Of a stretch of 64,000 nt of DNA, positions 38,407 through 46,865 are shown one piece after another. Position 1 is the stretch's first letter, and the number at the start of each line of letters is the position of its first letter. The notes below the pieces were generated by a model. The model had not been told where the DNA came from and made no database searches. It was given only the letters and a program-made list of their open reading frames with translations. The DNA comes from Orthonyx spaldingii (lineage: Eukaryota; Chordata; Aves; Passeriformes; Orthonychidae), in assembly GCA_013397795.1 (NCBI GenBank), contig VZTJ01005673.1, positions 434,001 through 498,000 of the forward strand, given 5' to 3'. A program made the position numbers and the translations under genes.

Positions 38407-38684
38407 AGTCCAGCCTCCTTTTCTATACTTCCCTGGTGCAACTGGTAAGCTCTCACAGATACCAGCAATAGTTGAAATGGTTGAGCACCATTTCTTCTGA
38501 AGTGATGGAGCAGACCCCTCTTTTGCTTACCTGTGTCACGAGCAGAACGAGAAATATTTGATGGGTAAGCAGTGACTCAAAGACCCCCTAACAGCTGCTG
38601 AGCTGTTCAACCAGTTTGGCTCTGGGAATATAGAGCCAGAGTTAGATCAGACGTACGAAGAGCCTGTGAGCAGAGTTACGTGGC

Positions 38685-38690
38685 TATAAA
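38685..38690 (+). promoter_or_regulatory. GCM1: TATAAA box candidate for GCM1
   Basis: A perfect TATAAA occurs 323 bases before the GCM1 ATG. If used, transcription would start near 38715 and give a 5' leader of about 290 bases containing two short upstream open frames (ATGs at 38726 and 38758). GCM1 may instead have a separate non-coding first exon, as I recall for mammals, so this remains a candidate. Confidence 0.3.
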
Positions 38691-39007
38691 GTTGGTATGA
38701 GAGGAGATTGAGCAAAGCAAAGCAGATGCCACAAGCACGATTTGCTTGCTGTTAGTGATGTCTCTGTAACATCACAGGCTATCTCTAAGCTGTATTTTCC
38801 ACTGCCTTGCTGGCTTGCAAAACTTTTAATGGAACAAGTTTTTCTGGCAGAAGAACACTGATTTTTATCTTTAATGAGCAGCCTCTCTATCATTTAGCTT
38901 CAGGAAACAGCTTCCTGGTTGTAAACTGCTTGAGACTGCTGACAGCCAGGCAACTTCAAAAGCAGCCAGGAGCGACTTTCTCACTAACTTTGGGAAGGAA
39001 TTCAAAA

Positions 39008-39109
39008 ATGCTGAAAGGTGCAGATGATTCTGTTCTGGAGCAGGAGGGCTCTGCTTCCCGACACGGAGAAATGACAAGTTGGGATATCAATGACATCAAG
39101 CTTCCCCAG
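39008..39109 (+). CDS. GCM1: GCM1 first coding exon
   Basis: It encodes residues 1-34; the last part, SWDINDIKLPQ, is the start of the GCM domain. It ends in phase 0 at the donor GTATGT (39110). The ATG at 39008 (context AAAAATGC) gives an N-terminus of similar length to the human protein. The frame stays open further upstream to an ATG at 38807, and a later ATG at 39071 (residue 22) is also possible, so the start is provisional. Confidence 0.8.
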
Positions 39110-42100
39110 GTATGTGTCTGTGTCCTAGAAATTTATTTAGTTCAGACCAGTCATCTCCACCACTGATCTTAAATGCTTTCTCAGTCATCTATGCCTCATT
39201 GCCTTTATCCTCTTTGTCACCTCGAGGTATGGGGGAATGTTTTGCTAGAAAATATTGAGAAAATATAGGATTTCTCCTTAAATGTATTATTGAAAAAGCT
39301 GTTGATGCATGAAAAATAGTAATGCTGCAGAAGCATTGCTTTCACTGGTGGATTAGGTGCAGAGAAAGCAGAGGAAAAAAAGGTGCCTACTGCTGTGGGC
39401 ACTTAATTAGAGCTGTCCAAGACTTGCTTTTTGCCATGCGTAGTGTTTTATGAGGAGAGAGCACAGCACCCACAACTGCCTTGCAACTGTGTATGCTCAG
39501 TCTCACAGCAGATTGGGCTCCAGCTCCAGGGCTGTCTTCCCACATGGAAGCAAGTCTTTTCATGAGCTCCTAGGGAAACCTTGTTTCATGATTGCAGATT
39601 TGCTGAGAGGCACAATGGTGATCTTCCCCTCCCTCTGTCCTCTTCTAGTTCTCTTAGCTAAAAGTTTCAACCATGCTCTCCACTGAAAGCCCACACACCC
39701 TGCACACCAGTGTCACCTCCCTGTCCCTCACCTCTGCATATTTCTGCCAGATTCCTCCTGCTACAATCTTTCAGCATCCAGCTCTGCCTTTCACCTCCCA
39801 ACTCTGCCTTCTTACTGGATCCCAGCCTCTTCCCTACTATGACAGTGCTGTTTGCCCAAAGCTTCCATGTTCCAGGATGCCTCCTTCCCTGCCCTTCATC
39901 CCAAAGTCACCTTCACCTGCATTTCAGTCTGGAGGCTTCATTGATACCTTTCCTTACACTATCCAGTGGCTACCAGTGGAGCATGAGAGTTTTGCTCTTC
40001 TTGGTTGATGTTCTAACTGCTGTCATGGCTCTCAGTCCTGGGATTAGCAATTTAAAGGAAATTTCTACCAACCTTTTGTATCCCTTACAAGAACTTTTCC
40101 ATCAAAACCATCACCAGGTATGGTAGATGCTTTACAGCTTACTGCATTTTACTGTATTGACTGTACCCACTGATGTACACTGATGTACTGTTGTGATCTG
40201 TGTTTGGGCCTTTGAAGTTTTTTTCCCAGTTTTATTTTTATTGCTCCTTACTGTGCTGTCCTTGAGGTTTGGTGTGTGTTCAAGGGGGAGGGGTTGGTGG
40301 TTTTTATTTTGGTTGGTTGGTTGATTGGTTGGTTGGTTGGTTGGTTGGTTGGTTGGTTGGTTGGTTGGTTGGTTGGTTGAGTGCATGAGTGAGTGAGTGA
40401 GTGAGTGAGTGAGTGAGTGAGTGAGAACAAGCTCCTGGCCAGGCCTTCCTGATGCTCTGGGGAGCCACAGAGAACTGTATTTTTCCTGCCTTACCTCCAC
40501 TTCTCCCTCCTGACAACCAGCATCACCTGCTGGGGTGCTGGAGTCACCTATGCTAGAGGATACCCAGCAGAGGTCCAGCTCTGCTCAGCTCCTGGACAAG
40601 CTCTTCTCTTCCCCAGCCTAAAATGTGGCTTGCTTTGTTCTTTCCACAGCATGTAAGCCGGACAGACTGGTTTCAAGAATGGCCAGATTCCTATGTAAAA
40701 CATATCTATAGCTCAGAGGATAAAAATGCTCAGAGGCACCACAGCAGCTGGGCAATGAGAAACACCAACAACCACAACTCTCGCATCTTAAAAAAGTCCT
40801 GCCTTGGGGTGGTGGTTTGTGGTAACAACTGCTCAACCTTGGATGGGAGGAAGATCTACCTAAGACCAGCCATATGTGATAAAGCCAGGCAAAAACAACA
40901 GCGTGAGTACGAGCATGGCAGTTCATTATAGGGCAGTTCATAAGTGAACACAACACAGCAGAAATCAAAGTGTAGGATACCCTGTGGGTTATCCAGCCTT
41001 CCTTCTGCCATTCCTTATATTCCAATGCAACTCTTGATTTGGAACAATGCATTTTACACTTCTTATTGTTGGGGCGTAGCCCTATGCTTGTTTATTTTCA
41101 TTTTTTTCTAATCATTTTTTATTCTCTGTTTCTGCTGGTTAGGGATTGGTTCCCAGCCTTCTCAGGCCCATGATTAAGGCTACTGAGAAAGCTGTGCAGT
41201 GCAGGCAGCTTCCTGCTCTGCTGTGCCTGCCTCATTACTGCACTGGCTCAAGAGTAACTCAGGAGGCAAGTCTTGCAGGAAAGAATTTGCTCATAAACTG
41301 TGATGGCTGGAAAACAGACCTCACAGTCACGTCACTGGAGCAAGACAATGCAAATAGAGAACACGAACTGCACGCATATTTTTAACAAGACCATTCCAAA
41401 CAATTGTGATTGCTCAGTAGAGCTAGCACATACTGATTTCTGGATCTGATGTACATTGTGGCTAAAGAAACATATTACTCAGGTGCTCACTGAGGCCAGA
41501 ACAATGTTCTCTAGCAAAGTCAAGACAAGAACACATATGACAAGACAAGAACACATTCCAAACACTGGCAAGATAAAAACTAAAACTGACCATGATAATA
41601 AATGATAAAATTGTAATAACATTGTAATAGAAATAATTTTTGAAAGTTATATTCAATAACAGACAGAATAAAGGCAATGGTTCATTTGTTTATGTTAATT
41701 TTTAATTAAGTTTGGAAGTTTTTTGCATAGTTTCTCTAAGTGTAATTTCTGAGCACCAAACCAGAAGTGGCAATCTGCCACCAATGAACCATTGTATCAC
41801 ATGGGATTCATCTAACTGGTGTTGCATAGAAAATTTTTCCCTCTATCCTTGCTCCAGGGAAATGCTGTCCAAACTGCAATGGACCACTGCGACTCCTTGC
41901 CTGTCGAGGCCATGGTGGTTACCCAGTTACCAACTTTTGGAGGCATGAAGGCCAATTCATATTTTTCCAGGTTGGTGTAAAATTACCTAACATTATGCTA
42001 GTTGATTTTAAAGACTAGTATTTTAAGTTTTGTTTAGAAAATTGTCTTGTTCCAACAAATACAGGTCACTGAATATGACAAAGTCAAATGACTGTAAGGA

Positions 42101-45100
42101 GAAAAATTTTCACAAGGTCCTAGCAACCTGATCTAACTCTGAAGTTAGTGCTGCCTGAGCAGGAGTTTGAGCTAGACGGCCCTTCCAGCCTAAATTAGCC
42201 TATGCTACTAAGATTCTACAGCATAGTATATTTTTTATTTAGGCTTCTGTGAAAACCTGTTGATTTTGAAGCATTTTGCCTCAGGTGCATAGAAATTAAC
42301 AAATCCTCAGAAGTCAGAAACACCACATTATCTCTTCTCCTTCTCCAAGGCACCACACATAAGCATGAAGTGATCTTGGAGCAGGAAATAGTTGTACCCA
42401 AGGGAGTGCTATGGAAAATGCCATCTGTGTATTACATGTAACTTATAGCTGGAACACAGTGTATGCAAGTGTTTAAATAATGGGTACTACTTCCAGAAGC
42501 TGTAGTCCTAGTTTAGTAACATAACCACTTTTCTGCTTTCCAGTCTTTCACTTATGTGCAGGCTAAATAAAATTAATTATCTGTGGAAGATGGTGGAAAT
42601 TAATGTTCTGATAAACATGCCTAAACTGTGAGAAAAATGAAAATGACTGCAGGGACTCTGTAGCCAAGCTGCAGAAGACCTCTTGGCTTCAGCTGGTGCT
42701 CTCCTGTGGGAACTGTCTTCCGCAAATAAATGTGATGCACTGATTTTATGATTTCAGAGATTTTCTACCCCATCCCACTTCACCTGGGATATGTTTGTTA
42801 CTTGAGCTCACAGTAACTAAATCCTATTAAATACAAAGCTTTAAATTAGGCCATAATGTGTAGTTTTGTCCTGTGCTATAAATTCTGCTCCCTTAAGATT
42901 ATGAGCAAACTTGCTTCTATTTTTAACATACCATAATTACTTTCTAAAGTCCAAAGGAGCTCATGACCACCCACGTCCAGAAACAAAACTAGAAGCAGAA
43001 GCAAGAAGATCAATCCAAAAAACAAAGACAACTTTTTCTCCATCTTCTCTAAGATTAAAAAGAATCCAGGAGATTGAGGTAACTCTTGCTATTGGTCAAT
43101 GAAATTTTGGTCAAGCAATCTGTGTTTCAAGGTGTGGTGGAGGCTATCTGGGTTTTGGGTCTGGGTGGGAGCAGGGTTTACATCTCCACATTCTGCATGC
43201 CCATGATCAGTCCAAGAAGGACCAGGGCTGTCCTGAGCATCCTGCTCTCCTTGGCGCTGTCATCCACTGCCAGCACCCCTTCTCCAGAGCAAATTTGCAC
43301 CTGGTGGCAGCAGGAGATTACATCTACACTGGTAAACAAAGCAGGGCTGCAGGGCAGGCTGTTTCATCACCATTCATGTGGAACTTCCTGTGCATCAGTT
43401 TCTGCCCATTGCCTCTTGTCCTTTTTCTTGGCACCACCTAGAAAAGCGAAGGCATCCTCCACCTCTGCTTGTTCCCCTTGAGTTTTGCCAAGGTTAAGAA
43501 GGGGAAGGTGCATCACCTGTACCTGGTTTGCCCCCTTTGCTCCTTGGGTGTCCAGTAGGGCTTTGAAGGCAGAATAGCACTTTGAAGTACTTTCTGAAGC
43601 ATTGATGTTAAAGCATCAGCTCTGATGGGTGTGGAAACACTTGTGAAAGCATCTCCAGAGATCCCTGGGCCTGCTGCATGCCTGATGGAGGGAATCAGGC
43701 TGAGTGGTGAGCCTGTCTCCAGTGACCTTCCTTGCAAAGGCTATGTTACACTCAACTGTCATCACCACTATCACCATCACACACAGTTTGTCTTTTGATA
43801 TGTTAGAGGTGGTGCATTCCCCCAACCTGGTGTTAGGGATAGTAATCCATGCCCCTTCAGCCACAGACAGAAGGGATAATTAGTCTGGGTCGGGACAGGT
43901 TTCTTAAATGACATGGAGAAGCAAGGAGAGCTAGGAACCCAAAAAGTAGATAAAAAAGGCACAGAGGAAGTTAAACTCATTTGAATAGAATGTGAATTTA
44001 GAAGCTGAAGCTATTTCTACTGGAAATACTCAGGAGGACACTAAAAATCAGACCCTCTTGACACAAGTGCTTGGGAACAAAAGCATAAGAAAAAACAGCT
44101 GAGCTGTCTAAATGTCTAACAAATACTGCAACAATGCTTTTCCTGTCACTGGTTTAGTTCTGTCTCCATGAACACTGAAATAGTTTTCACCTAGGAAATA
44201 TTACTGAGCCACGTGGCTTTCTTTTATAACTGAGCCTGCTGGTCAGCTTACTTGCTTAGGTCAAGTTCCCTGTAGACATGTAGACATCTTTCCCTTCCTA
44301 AAACATCTTCCTGATGCTTTCCCTTTCAATCATGTGGGAGTAGAAACAGACTGAAGATGTCAGAAATGTCTCATAGTAGAGCCTGCTCTTCAGCTGTTCT
44401 GACTCTGTATAGTCAGACTTAGACGATTTACCCTCAGCTGGCTTTCCAGTTCATGGCTCTCTAGCAGGTTTCCTTGGGAATAACCCATCATATTCATGTT
44501 TCGCCAAACTGGCTATGGTACAATTAACTCAGGAGTCTGGTTTGTCACACAGAACCTGTGTCGCTCAATCCACAAAAATATATTCTGAAAAGATTCAGTT
44601 TTAATGTGCTCACAAAAGACTAGAGAGGAGAACTTTAGAAAAAGGTATGAGCCCAAAATAGAGCAAATGATATATAGGATGTTCTCTCTATGACATCAGT
44701 GGGTCTTTAGCTGAAGGTGGCCTGGGTCCTACACCAGATTATTGGAATTTCTTCTCATGGTGAGTGGAGAACAACTGAAAGGAGCTTTGATGTTCCAGCA
44801 GTCCGCAAAATCACTATAATTAAATGGATGAAAAAGCAGAATTATAAAGGACAGAGACCTGCAAATACTCATCAGAAATGATACCACAGAATGAGTGCTC
44901 TGAAAGGAATTAAAGTTTGCATAATTATAATCCAATAATTAGGGCAATTAAAGAAGTTGTGAAATATCCAGAACAAAAGACCCAGAAGAATAATTCTTGT
45001 GTGCTGATCCCTCCCTGAATGAAACTTCTGTTTGTGGGGTAAAAAAAATGTAAAGATAGGAAAATTCATTAGTTAGCAACAGACTCTAGAAAAGCTGAAG

Positions 45101-46198
45101 CAGAATATTAGAGTAGTGAAAAGATCACTTCAAAACAATCAGTTTAAAAAATCATTCTTATCTTTTCCAAGCTCCTTTAAAAAATAATAAATCTGTTGTG
45201 TCAAATGTATTAGCATAATTTCATTTTTAGGTCCTTCTTTAGTATATGCTGGCAGTGGACCCCAAGGGCTATGAATGCAAGGTCTAAACAACTGTTTCAG
45301 TGTGAAACAGGCTTTGGGCAAAAACTGGTGAAACAAACCCAGAGCCATGAGCAGGGAGCCTTGTTTAGTTTGCCCTTACAGCCCACAGGCAACCCCCTGT
45401 GGTCGGGGAGATGCTGCTATGCCATCTGCTTTGTTACCTGTGTTCATAGAACCACAGAATGGTCAAGACTGGAAGAGACCTCTTAGATCATCAAGTACTA
45501 CCATAGTATTAGTTGGGAGCCTTTGTAAGCATCTCAGAGGAGAGGTGCTACACTACACCTTGTTTTACTAACCCATGCCTTGCTTTCCCAAGTCTCTGAC
45601 AGGTGCAATGCCAACACAGGAGGCCTTGCCTTTACTTCTTTCCAAGCCGGATGCTCACGTGCCACCTGCTAATTTCAGGGGACATTTAAGCAAAAGCTCC
45701 CAGGAGCCAACATTGAGCAGCTGCTCTGGGCAACTGCCATACCCAAGGACAGCTGGGGAGGATGGGGCCTCCAGAGAGCCACCACCCTGGAGCCGAAGCC
45801 TGTCCCTCGGGAGGATCCCCAGCGCCCAGAGGCTGTGCAGTGTCTCTGCTGTGTCCCACACTGCCCCTTCCCCCCAGCAGTGTGCTCACCTCAGCACCCA
45901 GCTCATCCTGCCTGTGACAGAGGGTGGCCATGACCCCTTCGGGTCTAACGCGGGCCTTTTGGGAGATGGATCCTGTGGGGAGAAATCCCCGCTGACCTAC
46001 AGTGGCAACTGCCTCTCTCTGCCGCCCTACCCCACGCCTCAGGGAGGCCCCTGCCCCATGGCGAATGGGACACAACCCCACCGACAGCCCTCGGTGACTC
46101 CAAGGGGAAGCGAAGGCGACAGAGGCAGGGGAGGGCACCAAGTGTGTCTCAGCTACTGCAACAACGACACATTTTTTAACCTGTACCCATTACGGTGA
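39008..46198 (+). CDS. GCM1: Glial cells missing homolog 1 (GCM1), complete coding region in five exons
   Basis: Coding exons: 39008-39109, 40650-40902, 41858-41970, 42950-43078 and 45593-46198, giving 400 codons plus TGA. GCM1 is a nuclear transcription factor with a zinc-containing GCM DNA-binding domain. The domain spans roughly residues 25-180: SWDINDIKLPQ, then DWFQEWPDSYVKHIYSSEDK, AMRNTNNHNSRILKKSCLG, RKIYLRPAICDKARQKQQR, CPNC, CRGHGGYPVTNFWRHEGQF and HDHPRPETKLEAEARR. The C-terminal part (about 200-400) is Pro/Ser-rich and poorly conserved, but the end SYCNNDTFFNLYPLR matches the vertebrate GCM1 terminus. It is called GCM1 rather than GCM2 from this terminus and from its ELOVL5/FBXO9 neighbours. 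Human GCM1 is about 436 residues, so this copy is modestly shorter. The start codon is less certain than the rest. Confidence 0.94.
39676..39960 (+). other. Pyrimidine-rich segment in GCM1 intron 1
   Basis: This stretch is strongly C/T-rich on the plus strand and two plus-strand frames stay open through much of it. The translated products are Pro/Ser-rich and I do not recognise them. It lies between GCM1 coding exons 1 and 2 and is best read as compositional bias. Confidence 0.4.
40309..40425. repeat. Compound tetranucleotide microsatellite (TTGG)n-(TGAG)n
   Basis: TTGG units run from 40309 to about 40379 with one TTGA interruption. They are followed by a short linker and ten TGAG units from 40386 to 40425. 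The array lies in GCM1 intron 1, about 220 bases before coding exon 2. The minus-strand frames through it translate to PTNQ and THSL repeats and are not genes. Confidence 0.95.
40650..40902 (+). CDS. GCM1: GCM1 coding exon 2 (core of the GCM domain)
   Basis: The acceptor is TTTCCACAG ending at 40649 and the donor is GTGAGT at 40903. It covers residues 35-118 plus one base. This is the most conserved part of the DNA-binding domain, including HIYSSEDKNAQRHHSSWAMR and KKSCLGVVVCGNNC; Cys residues in the latter segment are candidate zinc ligands of the family. Confidence 0.96.
41521..41556. repeat. Short direct duplication in GCM1 intron 2
   Basis: CAAGACAAGAACACAT occurs at 41521-41536 and again at 41541-41556, a 20-base period. 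It is a simple local duplication. Confidence 0.85.
41858..41970 (+). CDS. GCM1: GCM1 coding exon 3
   Basis: The acceptor is GCTCCAG ending at 41857 and the donor is GTTGGT at 41971. It encodes residues 119-156: RKCCPNCNGPLRLL, CRGHGGYPVTNFWRHEGQF and IFFQ. The human protein as I recall it has KRCPNC here; this copy has KCCPNC, an extra cysteine next to the conserved pair. Confidence 0.95.
42112..42222 (+). mobile_element. CR1 retrotransposon 3'-end fragment in GCM1 intron 3
   Basis: The segment includes CAACCTGATCTAACTCTGAA, CTGCCTGAGCAGGAGTTTGA, GCTAGACGGCCCTTCCAGCC and TAAATTAGCCTATGCTAC, colinear with the CR1 3' UTR in plus orientation. It is only about 110 bases long. Confidence 0.75.
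42950..43078 (+). CDS. GCM1: GCM1 coding exon 4
   Basis: The acceptor is TTTCTAAAG ending at 42949 and the donor is GTAACT at 43079. It encodes residues 157-199, beginning SKGAHDHPRPETKLEAEARR, which closes the GCM domain and includes the conserved His residues of HDH. Phase is 0 at both ends. Confidence 0.93.
43345..43500 (-). mobile_element. CR1 retrotransposon fragment in the last GCM1 intron
   Basis: TCAGTTTCTGCCCATTGCCT followed by CTTGTCCTTTTTCTTGGCAC and ATCCTCCACCTCTGC matches the reverse complement of CR1 3' UTR sequence as I remember it (TTTGTGCCCATTGCCTCTTGTCC...). It is oriented opposite to GCM1. Confidence 0.65.
45447..45497 (-). mobile_element. CR1 tail remnant close to the GCM1 last exon
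   Basis: TCATAGAACCACAGAATGGT followed by GGAAGAGACCTCTTAGATCA matches the inverted CR1 tail. It is about 50 bases long and ends about 95 bases before the GCM1 last exon. Confidence 0.6.
45566..45572 (+). promoter_or_regulatory. GCM1: Consensus branch point for the GCM1 last exon
   Basis: TACTAAC matches the optimal branch-point sequence and lies 21 bases before the AG used for the last exon. It helps choose 45593 as the exon start. Confidence 0.65.
45593..46198 (+). CDS. GCM1: GCM1 last coding exon (C-terminal activation region)
   Basis: The acceptor is CTTTCCCAAG ending at 45592, preceded by a consensus branch point TACTAAC (45566-45572), 21 bases from branch adenosine to AG. The exon encodes residues 200-400. 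It starts SLTGAMPTQEALPLLL, which aligns with human SLPGETQSQGSLPLTW as I remember it, and ends CNNDTFFNLYPLR. The middle is Pro/Ser/Gly-rich and GC-rich compared with the rest of the gene. The other AG at 45601-45602 would break the frame and is not used. Confidence 0.92.
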   Translation, partial: SLTGAMPTQEALPLLLSKPDAHVPPANFRGHLSKSSQEPTLSSCSGQLPYPRTAGEDGASREPPPWSRSLSLGRIPSAQRLCSVSAVSHTAPSPQQCAHLSTQLILPVTEGGHDPFGSNAGLLGDGSCGEKSPLTYSGNCLSLPPYPTPQGGPCPMANGTQPHRQPSVTPRGSEGDRGRGGHQVCLSYCNNDTFFNLYPLR

Positions 46199-46407
46199 CT
46201 GGGTTTAAACGTCCCTGCTCACCCCTCCTCTGGCAATGGGTGCAATTCACCATCCCTGTGGCAACACAGACTTGAAAGTGCTGCCACAACAGGTCTCACT
46301 TTAGCTTCTCTTGCAAGCCCAGGAGGGGCTTTCATAACTGAAGGTTTGTCTTTTTTACTTTTAATTTAACAGTCGTATCATATTCCCCCCCACTATTTCA
46401 TGGATCT

Positions 46408-46413
46408 AATAAA
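46408..46413 (+). terminator. GCM1: Candidate GCM1 polyadenylation signal AATAAA
   Basis: This is a canonical AATAAA 210 bases after the GCM1 stop codon. Its use would give a short 3' UTR ending near 46430. A T/G-containing stretch follows at about 46448-46460. Longer forms cannot be excluded. Confidence 0.5.
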
Positions 46414-46714
46414 AAGTATCAGCTCCTCTTACAGACTGCCTCTCTGCCATTCTGGTTTGGAAGCATTTCAACCCTCCTCAATACACAGCTTGTTCAAGCC
46501 TGTGGGACTATGGAAGGTGTAGATGGATGACCTCAAGGACTACAACTGTTATGTGCAACCTTCTGCACTCTTCCAGCTTCTTCAGGCAGTCTCTCTTTGA
46601 TCTAAGTCCCTCCACTGAATCAGCCTTGCACACGTGTTGTATAGAGCTGGATTCAGGATTTCTCCTGGGATCTCGGGAGAATGGAGTAAATGGGGACAAT
46701 CATCCTTCTCCACC

Positions 46715-46865
46715 TGTGGCCACATTTCTTTTGATGTAGCCCAGGATACAGTTGGCCTTTTGAGCTGCATGTGCACACTGCCAGGTCGTGTCCAATACAC
46801 CAACAACCCTAAGTCCTTGTCTGCAGAGCTGGACCTTGTTTCATATATGTATATATTCAAGGTGC
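46715..46865 (-). mobile_element. CR1 retrotransposon fragment (minus) downstream of GCM1
   Basis: GATGTAGCCCAGGATACAGT, TGGCCTTTTGAGCTGCATGT, GCACACTGCCAGGTCGTGTC and CCCTAAGTCCTTGTCTGCAG are colinear with the reverse complement of the 3' part of CR1. The fragment may extend left towards 46500, where similarity is not clear to me. Confidence 0.75.

Noticed and set aside
39673..40126. Overlapping Pro/Ser-rich open frames in GCM1 intron 1
   Set aside because: They arise from a pyrimidine-rich strand with few stops. Two frames are open at once and neither has flanking splice signals joining it in phase to GCM1.
40132..40516. Minus-strand open frames with long PTNQ and THSL peptide repeats
   Set aside because: They are translations of the tetranucleotide microsatellite in GCM1 intron 1, not a repeat protein.
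43086..43481. 131-codon plus-strand open frame in the last GCM1 intron
   Set aside because: Its right part overlaps an inverted CR1 fragment. The phase-0 junction from exon 4 to 45593 gives an intact protein without it.
45655..46141. Minus-strand open frames of up to 151 codons
   Set aside because: They are antisense shadows of the GC-rich last exon of GCM1, whose plus-strand frame ends in the recognised GCM1 terminus.
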